DNA of 64,000 nt, from NCBI GenBank assembly GCA_036346375.1, contig CM070517.1:7419161-7483160 (forward strand), read 5' to 3'. Both the position numbers and the translations under genes were made by a program. This document shows, in pieces, positions 11,041 to 23,529 of this stretch (position 1 is its first letter; each line of letters begins with the position of its first letter). The notes under the pieces were generated by a model. That model worked only from the letters and a program-made list of their open reading frames with translations, did no database searches and was not told where the DNA came from. Origin of the DNA: Guadua angustifolia (taxonomy: Eukaryota; Streptophyta; Magnoliopsida; Poales; Poaceae).

Positions 11041-12637
11041 ACACGATGCCTCAGAGTACCAGCCATAGAAGAAGACTGGACTCTAGTGTCTCTCCGATGC
11101 TTAACTCTCATGCGATCAGGAACGGCACTAGTAAAAAATCTGGGAGCTGGAACTGGGTTGGTCCGCCGTCAAGCAAAGCCTAGACCATCCAAGTGAGGCT
11201 GTCCAAATCTCGATAGGAAAAATGAGAAATATCAAGAGAATGGTGGAAAGACTGACCATGAGTAACTCCGGAACTAAAACTCAACTAAACAACATAAAAA
11301 CCAAGTCCTAGATGCCGCCCAAAAACAGGCGACTCTCTAACCTGTCTAGCATCAGTGCATGCTTTAGAAGCACTCAGAGTCTGGGGATGACCTAGAATAC
11401 CCCTAAAAGCAGCAACACGCTCACGCCTTGAGATCTTGGTGCGTCTGAAGCAGAAATCTACCAAATGTCTATCTTTCTGACAGAAAGTGCATATATACTT
11501 TGCCTTGCTAGAGGCAGAAACAGCAGGAAGAATACCCTTCTGGTCAGAGATCCCATGGACAACTCTGGTAGATCTAAACACCGTAGTGCTCACCCTAAGA
11601 GCAACTAGAATCTCTCCACTCTTGGAGCCATGCACAATGGTAGGAGAATGAGTCGTAGCGTGCTCCAAGTAGTCAAATCCTAGGCCCTGATTAAATCGGC
11701 TATCTTGGATTGGTCCAGAATGAGATTGATATTTTTCTTACCTCCTACAAACTTCTTGAGAGTGCTCATGAGATACACTCCCAGAAGAGAGAGGCACAAG
11801 AAGAACGGGGAAGAGAGGAAGAAGAAGAACTAGAAAGAGAAGATCTACCAGCACGTGTATTTTTCTCCTACAGCACAGCCGCCTCAATTTTGAGGACCTC
11901 ACATGAAATGCAAGCAACATTTCTAATCCTAAGGGTTTGGGTCTCAAGCTTCTTCCTAAGTTCTACTTGGATTTCATCAAAGTCCCCCTCTATCATAGCA
12001 CATCGCAAGCAACTTCCTTGATACTTATCTAGTAAGTTCTTAGCAAGTTTAGCACACTTGCACATTTAAGGATTCGTTATCAAGTTTTAGTTGCTTACAG
12101 CCCTCACATGAGCTGACTAGGTTCTTAGAAGTACACATTTCAAGTTCATCATTTCTAGCAGAGAGCATCCTAAGGTGAGTGCTCATAGTATCAATTTCAG
12201 CAAGCAATTTAGGGCAATTATCACATGATGGAGTAGAGTGAGAATGAAGAAAACTAGCATCTATGGACATAGCATCAACTGATTCATTGCTAGCATTTTT
12301 CAACCTAAGACTATCTAGCTCAGACAACACACTATCATATGCATAGTTCTCTAGCTCCACAAGCAAGGCATCACACAAAGAACAGTCATCAGTGACTTGG
12401 GAGGAAGAAGATCTAAGAGAAGCTAACTCTCGAGTCAAGATACCTACTTCCTTGTCAAGCTCTGTACACCTAACTCTAGCTCTAACATGAAATTTTCCTA
12501 GTTTGTAGAAAACTTCATTGAGCTGGTTATATAAGGGTACCTCGTCCGAGTCACTGTAGAGTTCAGAGTCGCTAATGCCGTTGGCATCCGCTATGAAGCA
12601 CATCCCGGTGAAGTCGTTGCCACTCTTGTTCTTCTCT
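11041..12637 (-). pseudogene. Copia gag, C-terminal half (coiled coil and zinc knuckle)
   Basis: On the minus strand, MCFIADANGISDSELYSDSD (12603 downward) continues the gag that is interrupted at 12638. A long charged helical region follows with spaced CxxC-like pairs (C..CDALLVELEN, CDNCPKLLAEIDTMS, CEGCKQLKLDNESL), then frameshifts. A CCHC knuckle at about 11500-11440 reads YICTFCQKDRHLVDFCFRR (C-x2-C-x4-H-x4-C), the typical gag knuckle of grass SIRE-like elements. The gag/protease linker runs to 11041, where the solo LTR cuts it. Gag binds and packages the element RNA. Stops and frameshifts at about 12062, 11870 and 11285 show decay. Confidence 0.78.
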
Positions 12638-15531
12638 TGTAAGGACCCGAATTCACCAATTCGAATCCACTGTGTTTTGCCGCACTAGTCCCAGGATCAA
12701 TCGCTAGTGCACACAGCTTAACATCGGTAAGCATCATATCATACACAACGATAAGAATAATAAGACTTTATTCATTGAATATAACTAGTGTACGATCTTA
12801 TGATCACTTACAATTATCCAAATTTCACAAGGCAATAGCAAAACCAATGAGACAACTGCAATGAAAGTAGTAGAAAACGTAGATGTCCCATCAAGACACC
12901 ACAAGCAAATGACTAGGATTGGCCTAGTGACACGCGGCCCACCGAAAGTCCTTCTCCAATATTGAAGATGATTCCTCCTTTGTTGTTGGTTGTTAAGCAA
13001 GGGTGAGTACACCAACACGTACTCAACAAGTTGTGCACAGAATGCAATACTAAGATAGCTATATGCAGGCTTATTCCAAAGGAATGGCTAAGAGGTTTAT
13101 TTGCAATAAAGCAGCTCTTATGAACAAATTCAGTATATAGATTGAAAAGACAGTAAGAAAAACAAATAACAGTAATAGATAGATTCAGCATTTCTCAAGT
13201 AAACCAAGTTTTCCATCCTAAGTCAAGGATTCAACCTCCCATGGCAACCTGCCATCCATCCCAAGTTTTGTTTTGCAAAAGTCTAAACCCTTGACTGTAA
13301 TCCCCGAGCATTGCTCAATACCGTGAGCATGGCTATCCGAATAGGTTGTACACTCTGCAGAGGTTATGCACTTTACCCACATGACATGATAATCTCTTTT
13401 GTGCCTGACCATTAGCACACTTCCTTTGGTATGCCGGCAGAGAATCATGACAAAGCCTTTACAATGCATCATCCTAACCCAGTACTATCCGCTAAAGTTT
13501 CAACACTGAAGGAACAACCTGTCCCAGCAGGGCCCCCCTCTTGCGCCATCTGGGTTCATTCAAAGGTGAACCACACCACCACGATAGTACTAAAGCCAAG
13601 ATTTTGCAAATTAGTCAGCTAGGTTGCCCCATAACAACATGTGGTTGCATGATTGACTCAGGTCAAAGGCTCGCAAGGTGTCCTTATGGTTTGATCAAAG
13701 CAAGACATACACATACCCTCTGCCCATCGGGCCCACCCTAGCATCCTGCCCTTGCCACTTGCTCCGACCCAAAATCATAACCACCCCAGTTAATTACCAA
13801 GCACCACGTGCCATCAACAAGTCAATATCGTTGCGTGACATCCATTGCCACCACAACTCAATCTCATCGTGTGACCACACATGACACACAAATTCAGAAC
13901 ATTGTTCCATATTCCATTAGTCAAGATTATTTATCAAAGTTCCATGTACATGTGATGACGTGGCATGGCTAAGCAATTCTAATTCGATCTAACCATCCAT
14001 GTTGATTTCATTACTAACCAAATATAGTGAACCAACCTAGGGTAACAAGTGGATCATGGCATACAACTAGCAAGGTAGGGTATAATTCAAAGGGTACGAT
14101 AGCTAATCCCAAACTTATGTTGAAATTGTTTATACACATAAAATAACAAGTGATAAGGTAAATCAAAATAGCATGCAATCTAGTTTATGGGTGCAACATG
14201 ATCAAAGCACAACTTTCCTTGCTTAAGCTCCTGGTATTGCTCCGAAGATTGCTCTTGAAATGATAATTCCTCCTCCAAAACCTCGATCAACTCAACGTCT
14301 ACGCGAATCGAGAAGAAATAGCAAATAAACACCAAAACCAAAGATCAAATGAACTCAAAAATTCAAATAAATAGAAAGATCTCAATTTTACAAATTTTTA
14401 GGAATTTGAATCACCTAAATCAGAGTTCGTATGCAAAAATTATATCATTCGGAAGTTTAGTTAATTCTGAAATTAGAAATTCTTATTTTCCCGAATTATT
14501 TCTGTAAAGGAAAATACGAATTTTCTCGCCCCGGCCACACGGACAAAACGTGGCGAAATCTAGACTCTACGATCTTGATCCAACGGCGAAGGCTTACCCA
14601 TGCGGTTTCCTTCTTACTGCGCGACGCGGCTAAATCGTGGTGCTCCGCTGAAGGTCAGACGGCTGAGATTTCTCCCGGGCGACGGTGAAGACGCGACTGT
14701 GCCAACCCGCCGGACTTGAGGACGACGACACTTCGGACGGCGCTCCGGCGTGCTCCGGTGACCAAGAGACGGCAGCAAAACAATCGGCGCGAAGTTCTGG
14801 CGACGTCGACTATTTTTGCGAAATCCCATGAACGCTGGCGCGACTTACTCGATCGCTTCTCGATTTCCTGCCGCTCGCTTCTTTTTGGGCGATGTCTGGG
14901 TCATTTAAATAGTACCGGCTGTCCTTCTCCTGCCTGAAACGGATTTCCGATTTCCTGATGGCTTCGGCGCTGGCGCTTGAGTCCATCTCAGTCACGCTGG
15001 AGAAAACGGAATTCTCTTCGCTGATTTTGGCGCCAGCGCCAGCGTTTGACTCGGTCGCTCGGCTTTCCTAGGACGATGCGTCCTTCTCCCGCATGCTGAC
15101 AGCCGTGTAGGCTGAGTCCTGTTCGTTGACGCTTTGGAGGGGAATAGCCGGTTGGTTAACACGTGGAAATTCGGCAGCTCCCTCTCCTGGTTGCGTGAGA
15201 CAATTTCCTTCCTGACTCGACATGCTATATCCCCGATTCCTTTTAGTCTATACCGGTCATTAGCCCAAGTCCTAATCCGATTCAATCCCGGAGAGAAAAA
15301 GAAATATTTCTAAAAATACTTCGAGACCTTCTATCCTCAAATAAAATATTTTTGGGCAGTCTTTATTTTAGATTTTCTTTTTTTAATTAGTTTTCGACAG
15401 AAGGCAATATACTTTTAAGATATTCCAACTAAATCCCAGGAAATTCCGATAAATCTAGGAAATTCGTGAAAATCATAAATTACGATAAAATAATATTAAA
15501 TATTTAGAAAGTCAAAAATTGGGCTGTTACA
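12638..15531 (-). mobile_element. Solo LTR of a gypsy family, 2894 bp, TSD TCTCT
   Basis: Ends are TGTAAGGACCC (left) and GGGCTGTTACA (right): an inverted TGTAA/TTACA repeat. Perfect 5-bp target duplications TCTCT lie at 12633-12637 and 15532-15536. The copia gag reading runs into it at 15536 (ending GEDDPREM) and resumes at 12637, so this is a clean solo LTR. Read on the minus strand the start TGTAACAGCCC matches the usual start of long grass gypsy LTRs. A second LTR of the family begins at 62830. No protein-coding frame in it is convincing. The 14600-15290 part is GC-rich. Confidence 0.93.
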
Positions 15532-16612
15532 TCTCTCGTGGATCATCCTCGCCCTCGTCGCTCCAGGTCTCCGTGTCGAAGAGGTTGATGTCGTCAAGTG
15601 CGGCAAGGAAGTGGTGGAAGAGCTTTGTGTTCTTCAAGAAGTTGCGGTACTTCTTCTCGCACGTCGGATCGCGAACTGGAGACTTCTTGTTGTGGTTCAT
15701 GTTGATGTCGTCGTTCTTTTCCGAACCGCTGGAGTCGTTCTTGCCCTTCTCCAATTTGGGACAATTAGCTCGAATGTGGTTGTGGTCACCACACTCGAAG
15801 TAGGTAATCATGCCACCTCGCTTCCTCTCTCACCCTCTCGTATGCATGAGAGAATTTGTGAGCCAAAAGAGTAAGCTCGTTTTTAGAAAAATTTTCAGTT
15901 GGTCATCACTTAGCTTGCAAAAGGCAGAGAGGGAAAAACAAGTAGAAGAATCAGAAATGGATCCAGTGGGATCGGTGACCAAGGCCATCGATTGAAATTT
16001 CGTCTTACGAGAGACGACGTTGATCTCACAAGTCTTGAGTGGGGAATAGAGCCCGTCAAGAGTTAGAGTCAACAACTCGGCAGTGTCCTTGATGGTAGTC
16101 ACTTTCATTTCCCAAACTCGAAGATCGAGTGTGGTCAAGAAATGTCGAGTATTATCTGAGTCAGGGTATATGCAACCGACTACTCGGAGATCGCTCAGAA
16201 TCTTTGTAAAATGACCAAAGCACTCATCAAGACTCTCACCAGCGTGTTGTTCAAATTTGTTGTATTCACGCTTATATTGGTCCTGTCTAACTGTTTTGAT
16301 TTCAGTGGTGCCCTCATGGTAAGCATCAAGGGTCACCCAAATCTGATGAGCAGAATGAAGGTGAGAAATCCTATCGTACTCACTGCGGCTAAAACCCTGT
16401 ATGAGGATGTTCCTTGCCTTCGCGTTTGTCTTAACATCAGCCATATTACCGGTTGTGACGTTCTCATCAACAGGAACCTCATATGGGAGCTTCACCTTCT
16501 TCCAAATCAGGAAGCCTTGGGCAGTGATGTACGACTCCATTTAAAACTTCAAAAAAGGAAAATCAACTCTAGAAAAGATAGGAGACTTGGTAGAATATTT
16601 GTCCGTCGCCAT
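15532..16612 (-). pseudogene. Copia gag, N-terminal half (UBN2-like domain and zinc knuckle)
   Basis: The start is taken at 16612, giving MATDKYSTKSPIFSR, the common N-terminus of these gags; a stop (TAA) breaks it just before MESYITAQGFLIWKK. The UBN2-like gag core then reads ARNILIQGFSRSEYDRISHL, then WVTLDAYHEGTTEIK, then KREYNKFEQHAGESLDECF. A frameshift near 15830 leads to a knuckle-like YFECGDHNHIRANCPKL (first Cys replaced by Tyr), and the frame stops at the solo LTR with GEDDPREM. This is the capsid-forming protein of the copia particle. Position between primer site and protease supports the call. Confidence 0.85.
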
Positions 16613-16651
16613 GGCTCTTGAGACCGATCAACATCTATGGAAGAGAAACCA

Positions 16652-16663
16652 GCTCTGATACCA
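16652..16663 (-). other. Copia primer-binding site (initiator Met tRNA)
   Basis: Minus strand TGGTATCAGAGC, the exact primer site complementary to the 3' end of initiator Met tRNA, two bases inside the LTR end at 16666. Confidence 0.92.
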
Positions 16664-16665
16664 AT

Positions 16666-18232
16666 TGATGGATCGAGATGGCGATCAGAGGGGAGTGAAT
16701 GATCTCAAAATAAAAATTTCTCCCACACAAGATAATCCAAACTTACAGTCCCGAAAGGAAAATACTCAAAAGGAGGCAAATGAAATGAGGTGGATGTCCT
16801 GTATGGTCGGTGCTATCACTGGGTGGCCAGTAGCACCAGAGGCCGGTAGCACCGCATGAGAGGTGGTAGCACCGGGCTCAAGAATAGCTGAAGAACAGTC
16901 TAAAAAACAGCACGAGTCAAAAGCAAATTTTGAGGAATCTTTTGATCAGCTGGATAAAAACTCACAAAAATTGGTAGATGTGATCGCAAGTCTTAGATCA
17001 AGTTCTTGAATTTAAACAAATTTGGTGTGCTCTTTGTTTTTGTCCGGCTGTGTAACAATTACAGTCACGAACTCCGTTTAAATAGCCGACCCCTCTCGCT
17101 TCTATGGAACCCTACGTTAGGGTTCAACCAAGGTGCAAAGCCTACTTAGCTTATTAGTGACGGATCTAATCCAAACCACTATATTCCAACACATTAAGTG
17201 TGTGACTCTATAGGCTCATGCATATTCAGCTATGGGTCAAAACTCCTTTTGGTCCATAACTCGGTAGCGGCCCCTAGCAAGACATAGTGACTTCCAAAAT
17301 ACACATAAGATCATATCGGACAAACTTATATAGTACTTATGTACTGATCCCTTTGCCCTATGATATTATATCGAAATCAAGGCGAGAAATGTGCCACAAT
17401 ATGATAGCTTGATGCTTCACTTGTTCTATAATGGATTACTAAGTTGCAATTGATTCCACAATTATATTCGGCATGGCCATACACATTCTTAATCCAACCA
17501 CATTGAGGGGCCTAGAGATATTTCTCCCATTATATAGGAGAGATAGATTCCATCTTAATCGCTCACATTCCTATGCATGTTTCATAGTAAACCCAAAAGC
17601 TACCTTCATGACTACAGAATTACGGAGTAATGTCCGGCAATCTCTAAGTATACTATTACACATGTAGAAAACTATGATGATCTCAGATCTATGGATCACA
17701 CATATACTATATATGAGACTAACTGATGATACTTAAGAATATAAAATTCCCGCATGTTTCATGGTGGGACTCCAACATCTTGTCTGCAATATATGTCCAT
17801 ATTATTGATTTGATATCTATATATCTATGATCCGTGAAACATTATTATCAATCAATATATGTGCTGACCTTTAAATCATAATTATCCCATATGATGAATG
17901 AGGTCAGAGATAATTCAGAATAATATCAAAACATAAATAAGGAGTTTCACGAACAAGTCACATGCTTATTGATCAATACTAATGATATTTATTCAAAGAA
18001 CAAAATAATCATATTATTACATAAACATAGACGTGATATAATCATATTTATGATGATATAAGGTCAGGGATAATTCAGAATAATATCAAAACATAAATAA
18101 GTAGTTTCACGAACAAGTCACATGCTTATTGATCAATAGTAATGATATTTATTCAAAGAACAAAATAATCATATTATTACATAAACATAGACGTGACATA
18201 ATCATCTTTATGATTGTCTCAAGGGCATATCA
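16666..18232 (-). repeat. 5' LTR of the SIRE-like copia element, about 1567 bp
   Basis: The left end TGATGGATC adjoins the primer site; the right end is GGGCATATCA, so the termini are TGAT..ATCA. A minus-strand promoter candidate CTATTTAAAC lies near 17090. The right part contains a 160-bp direct tandem duplication (17901-18220). An alternative right end at 17191 (TATTCCAACA) would make a 526-bp LTR next to an unrelated fragment; the longer form is preferred because TGAT/ATCA are inverted and the sequence runs through without a visible junction. Confidence 0.68.
17901..18220. repeat. Tandem duplication, 160-bp period, two units
   Basis: Unit one begins AGGTCAGAGATAATTC at 17901 and unit two AGGTCAGGGATAATTC at 18061. 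They stay nearly identical for about 155 bp, with a few substitutions. It lies within the U3-like part of the copia LTR and may affect its length polymorphism or promoter. Confidence 0.9.
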
Positions 18233-21200
18233 CTAAGACAGTAACATCTGTCACCGAAGCGATGGGGGAAGTAGCGATGTGAGGAGGAAGCAGGGTTGGA
18301 GGAGAGAGAGATAGGAGACAATGGAGGCACAAGAAGGTGGCGATTACGTCGGATGGGTTATGAGAGGAGGCAAACGGAAAAGATAGTATTTGACAATGGG
18401 GTGAGACGCTATGTTAATATATTTGGTGACGAGCTGAGTTGTATATAAGATGTTTTTCTTTATGAAAGAGTTGTATTTGTGCCATACCGGCTCAAGTACG
18501 ATCCAATAGATCGTGTCATAGCGGATCACCCATCTAAGCCATGTTTTCATACTCGACATGATCCATTTCTATACTCGACATAATCCATCAATTGCGCTAT
18601 GCCGGTCCAGCCGTGTCGTGGACCGGTCCCATCACCCCTGGTAGTCACTACCATGGATTAGCAGGAAACGTACGAAGAGAGATAGACAGACACCCCACGG
18701 AATTGACGAAACTAACTATCTTATCTTGTTTATACACGTCCCATTAATTAATTAGTAGGCCTGCTGGAAGCACCAAAACTAGGGGAGGAAATGCGGGGAG
18801 CATCTTAGCTAGCTAGCAGAAACGAACGAGTTCGAAGTGACCGCTCATTCGTTCGCAAGGGGAAAAAAAACTAAACATCATCCAATTATTGGACAATTTC
18901 GGGACGTCACCATCTTCGGAATGGTATCAAGTGACCTCAGCAGTCCGCACCCTTCGAAACACACGAGCGCCCACCGTGGCGAACTCGTGCCTCGTGGTTT
19001 AAGTGGCTAACTAGCTTGCTGACATATGAGCGTAAACGTACGAGCTGTTCGACCGACGAGCGACGGAGCGAGCGCCGTGGAATATTAAAATACTGAGCTT
19101 TTATTGTCCTTGCTATGCAACACGAGTTGCCACTAAAGTATCTTTAAATTTTTATACTGCACGCTATGTCTATTTTTTAATCTTTTAATTATCATCTTTT
19201 TATTAGCTCAATGTATATTTGGTACCTCTTATGTATTGGCATAGCCAATAGGTTGTTTTATTGGACTCGAGCCCACTCTCTCACCATTGGATCCTAAGTA
19301 CCTTTTTAGTATCGACACTAAGTTTTTGTATAGCGAAAGTAAATGCACACTTGCTCGGATACGACTAGAGAAAGAAAATTTGTTAGGCGGTGAGTTGCTT
19401 CCTGGGCCAATTGGTACGGTGGGTCGTTTCTTGTTGAAAGCTTAATTTAGCAATCGATAACTTTATTTGTTGCCTACAAAACTATCTCGAATCATAGACG
19501 CACGTAGAGACTATAGAGAGAAAGAGCAGGGGCGGCTCGACACCTCTCATTCGAACAGATAAAAACATAACACGAGTTGTTTAATATGTTTGACTTCAAG
19601 TTAACCTAATTCTGTGTGTCAATCCACTATATATATCTGGGCTTCGTCACTGTTTAAAGATGATAAAAAATCTTAAAATACACATACGTGGCGAACTCGT
19701 GGTTAAGTGGCTAACTAGACGTGGTAGTCAAAAAAAATAATAATACCACGGACACGCTGCTGGTAAATGAGTTATATATGATTTGGGAAAGTTGTCTTCT
19801 AACTAAAGTAAGACGATAAGGCAAGCTAGCTGTGTCATATAGTGTGTGTGTGTGATGCACAACAAACGCTAAATATTAAAATGAGAATTGATAATGCTCT
19901 TACGTGTGAGACTCGTTCTTCATCAACATCCCTCGTCCACATCTGTAAACCAACAGTCTCCCTCTCTCCTCGTTTCTCTCACCGCTCTGACCAAAATCAC
20001 CACAAATCGAGTTCGCTAACTCCGGGCGTCGGGTGTGGCCTATACGAGGACCATCAAGGCCAACTGAGATCCGTCGGCGCCGGCTAGGTGGCAGTCTACC
20101 AGAGGCTACCTGTACCACCAGCACCACCCCTCATCCGAGGGCCAACGACGTGGATGGCGACGGCGATGACTCCATGATGCTGAAGACGGTGGATTTGGTT
20201 TCTTTGCAATATGACGTTGTTTTTATTTGTGGATAATTCTTTTAGTTTACTCTATGAACTGATACACATCGTGCCCTTTATGAGCTCCCAGGCATCTCAA
20301 GTACTGGTTCTCGAGCTTTGCCAGTAACACTGGCCATGACATCCATCCACGAGCTCTGCTATCGGTAACGAGCTTCACAGCAGCAAGGTGCAATCCCAGT
20401 TAACATCGCCGAGGCGAGCCAAGCTTCGAGCATTGGATTCCTTGCCGGCGTGGCTGCAACCTCCTCCTCTAATGGGTTCTGCTACTTGTTGTCGTCCATA
20501 CGCATCATCGCCTTCTACAGGAAGGAGATTATTGAGGCAAGGAAGAGAAGAAGACAATAATGGTAGTGCATCCGACGTTTAGTTACAAATCGAACGTACG
20601 GACGCTATTAACTCCCATTAATGTTAATAATAGAAACTGAGACTGGATCAAGCAGGCATACTCGCATGCAGATGCAGCCACCGACTAGATCACAAACGCG
20701 GAACAAGCAACCGGGTCGTTGGGTGTTATTAATTTAATTAGTACTATTCCTCAAGACCTCACCAAAGTTCGGTTAGGCGCTTTCCATCTGAATACAACTA
20801 GTCAGCTAACACGGTCACAAAAACACGGAATCAACCATCTCCACTGTCTTTAAAGCAAGCTGGCCTTGTACAGCAATATTGATGATGTGGCAATGAGTTA
20901 ATGAGGAGAGAGGGTGAAACCGGAAACTATTTCTTCATGTACGGCACTTTAATTATACGAGCTTCAATTTTATGGCATGTGTCGAATTAATTTGGCTACC
21001 AATCAGCCTAGCGAAAAACAGAAGGAAATTAACAGGTGTCCCGAATTAATTTGGGAACTCACGTGGCGAAGAAAAAAAATTAAATGTGGATATATTCTTT
21101 TGTGGATCATCATGCACAATGTCTTAAATAAAAAACAGAGTAAAAAGTTCATCTTTCAAACTTCAACTATAGCTGCGGTTCATTTTCTAACCCACAATTA

Positions 21201-22880
21201 TAAAATCTTCAACTTTACAGCCTTAAACCCCGAAAACCGTTTAAAGTGTGGAGATATAGACAAACTTTTCATTCTGGTTATCTAGACATTTTATTTTAAT
21301 AGGTGAATTCCGAAACTATCCCTGAGAGGTTGTAGGTATAAATATAGCACCCTTTGTATAAGCAAATTAATCTCTACAGGTCAATCGATAAAAAGAGGAA
21401 AGAGTTTATCTTTCTATATCCTGTGTTCATCTATTTGCAATTGTTTTTCGTCTATTTTTTATTGGCATTAGGATTGATCTACAATAATTGTCGTCATTTT
21501 ACAACATAGAAAACAACCTACCATGCACTTATTCTAGGACAGTTTTGCCCTGATGTAGCGTCCTAGGTAGCAAGGGCTACTGCTGATATGGCACTTTAGT
21601 CCCACATGTAAGCTTCTTAATCCGCTTCATTCCTCCTTCCTCTCTCTCTCTTCCTCCTCTTTCTAGCCACTTCTTCTCATAGCCTCTTTGCCCGCCGACT
21701 GCGTTGACACACTAGCGCCAATGCCAAGCCACTCTCCTTGCCTAGTGTATGAGGTGCACTGGTCCTTGGGTGGCATCATCTCCAAGCGCCTGCTTCTAGG
21801 GCTACAACGAAGGATGCCTCATCAATCTCTCTTGTTTGTGCCAACGTTGGAAAGAAACTGCACCTTCCAACACACGGACAGGCTCCAGATGTTGCCACGT
21901 TCATCTACCTCAGCATTAGCTTCCACAGCTATATCTAGCTCCGGGGCCTGTGCAGGTTAATGAAAAACACAATTATTATGCCGAAAATGGAGATGCGGTA
22001 GCCTAGGGTAGGAGACACGTAGTGCGGCAATGGTGGCCCACTAGGCGATGAAGAGGCAGCATCCCAGGGCAGTGGAGTCGAGGTAGAGCCGATGAGGATG
22101 GCTCGATCTGATGAGGAACGAGGTTGATGTCAGCAAGTATCGATGGATCCATAGTAAACGATGATGGAGATTGACAAATTCGATCCTGATGAGGCCGACG
22201 ATGGCAGGAATAGATGGATGCACAACCAACGACAAAGATGTGAGAAAGCCTTAGCTGCTGCCAACATTCCTAGCCCTCTCCTGTGCTACCACCACATATG
22301 CACTTTCATGTGCCGTTGTTATCACCTACCTCGCCACCTTCCTAGCCCTTGTTTGCCGAATGAAGGGGATGCAATGGATGCCATGTTGGATATATAATTG
22401 ATATGTTGGTGACAGCTCAACTCAGTTTGGATGCCATATCAAATCGAAACCACTGTAATTTGGTTTGAGGGGGTAAAGTGAGCGGTTTTGTTAGTACTAG
22501 GTTTAAATTTGAACGGTTTCCAAGTACAAGAATATTGAAAATCAAACCGAGAGTAAAGTCTAGGTTGTAAATTGATTCTTTCACAAAAAAGAAACCAATG
22601 AAATCGGGACACATTTTTCTTTCAAAAATCAATATACAAAGCTATGGTATATTATAACATACAAATACCAGTGGTTATTGGGAATCAGGTTCTCACTTGA
22701 CAACGACGTTCGCTTTTCTTTCAAAAATATCAAGAAGCACACAATGCGTATTCTTTTCGATTCAGCGATCTCTAATCCCAAAGTTTGATATACTGAACTA
22801 AGCAAGATTGTTTTGGGATCAACATTTTGTTTTCTGACTAATCATTTCTTCTGTACAAGGAGCGTCGAGAACACAGCTCA
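18233..22880. other. Gene-poor, transposon-poor interval
   Basis: About 4.6 kb with no gene I can support. Short frames near 19850-20230, 20390-20580, 21690-21960 and 22160-22400 are GC-richer and could be relics, but show no domain. A phrase GTGGCGAACTCGTG..TTAAGTGGCTAACTAG occurs twice (about 18977-19013 and 19689-19720). The rest is AT-rich and looks low-copy, and may include promoter and intergenic sequence of the neighbouring RING gene and diverged small DNA transposons. Confidence 0.5.
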
Positions 22881-23092
22881 GTCCACGCGTCTAAATTACC
22901 AAGTCTCGGGCCCACAGGCCCATCAGCCGGACAAGACGCCGCCGGCGAGGTACTCGTACGACGACGCGTCCCGCCGCACGCCGGCAGTCCACGCGTCTAA
23001 ATTACCAAGTCTCGGGCCCACAGGCCCATCAGCCGGACAGGACGCCACCGGCGAGGTACTCGTACGACGACGCCTCCCGCCGCGCGCCGGCA
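22881..23092. repeat. 106-bp tandem duplication at the 3' end of the RING-H2 gene
   Basis: Units 22881-22986 and 22987-23092 both start GTCCACGCGTCTAAATTACC and differ at only a few sites. The right unit contains the last 20 or so codons and the stop of the RING-H2 gene; the left unit repeats them in the 3' untranslated region. Confidence 0.93.
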
Positions 23093-23529
23093 CTGGTGCC
23101 GGCGACGCTGGTCCCAGCAGCGCCTGGGCTGGCGTTAGCGCGCGGCTTCTCGCGGCCGGTGGCGCCGTCCTCGCCGGCGAAGTCTCTCGGCAGCAGCTCG
23201 GCGCGGCACATGGGGCAGGTGCTCCGGATCCCGAGCCACGGATCGATGCAGCCGGCGTGGTACCAGTGCGCGCAAGGCAGCCGCACCACGGCGTCCGCGA
23301 CCGCGATCTCCTCCGTGCACACCGCGCACACCGTACCGGCCACCCCCGCAGTGGCCTTCACGGACGGCGGCGGCGACACCGCCGCCTCCGCCCGTCCGCC
23401 GCGGCCTGCGGCGGGTGGAGGGTCGACGGGGAAGGACTCCTCGTCTACGTGGTCGACGACAAGGGGATTCCTCCCAAGAATGGACGAGAGGAGGTACCTC
23501 GCCGTGATCCAGTCGCCGCCGTCGTCCAT
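23029..23529 (-). CDS. RING-H2 zinc finger E3 ubiquitin-protein ligase
   Basis: A single-exon gene of 166 codons. The RING-H2 domain (residues 68-108) is canonical: C68-x2-C71-x14-C86-x-H88-x2-H91-x2-C94-x10-C105-x2-C108, with the conserved Trp after the sixth ligand (DPWL) and CPMCR at the end. Such proteins recruit an E2 enzyme and transfer ubiquitin to targets. The N-terminal third (DGGDWITARYLLSS) and the Gly/Ala/Ser-rich tail show no other domain, no signal peptide and no membrane helix, so a soluble, possibly stress-related ligase is inferred. The start is the first in-frame ATG (23529); the frame is open six codons further upstream but begins with GTG. A TATA-like CTATTTAGT lies about 100 bp upstream on the minus strand. 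GC-rich codons and absence of breaks indicate a real gene. Confidence 0.88.
   Translation of the reverse strand: MDDGGDWITARYLLSSILGRNPLVVDHVDEESFPVDPPPAAGRGGRAEAAVSPPPSVKATAGVAGTVCAVCTEEIAVADAVVRLPCAHWYHAGCIDPWLGIRSTCPMCRAELLPRDFAGEDGATGREKPRANASPGAAGTSVAGTSAGARREASSYEYLAGGVLSG

Larger units (their letters stand above)
8571..18232 (-). mobile_element. SIRE-like Ty1/copia retrotransposon, 3'-truncated and twice interrupted
   Basis: On the minus strand from right to left: LTR (18232-16666), Met-tRNA primer site (16663-16652), gag (16612 to about 11285, interrupted by a solo LTR at 15531-12638), gag/protease linker (interrupted by a solo LTR at 11034-9896), protease, GAG-pre-integrase and integrase core down to about 8571. 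RT, RNase H and the 3' LTR are missing. Removing the two solo LTRs restores a collinear gag-protease-integrase order, so this is one element. The large coiled-coil gag fits the SIRE/Maximus group. Confidence 0.82.

Noticed and set aside
10710..11111. Independent gypsy pol fragment in the copia gag linker
   Set aside because: The GPITRARA-type coding lies inside the 9896-11034 solo LTR, whose ends and TGAACC duplication explain the whole insert.
12785..13880. Several open frames of 60-90 codons on both strands
   Set aside because: They lie in the 2.9-kb solo LTR, have no domain and are not kept in the second LTR at 62830.
17192..18232. Separate unrelated copia LTR fragment next to a 526-bp LTR ending at 17191
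   Set aside because: TATTCCAACA at 17191 looks like an LTR end, but the longer unit 16666-18232 has TGAT/ATCA ends and no visible junction; kept as a minor alternative.
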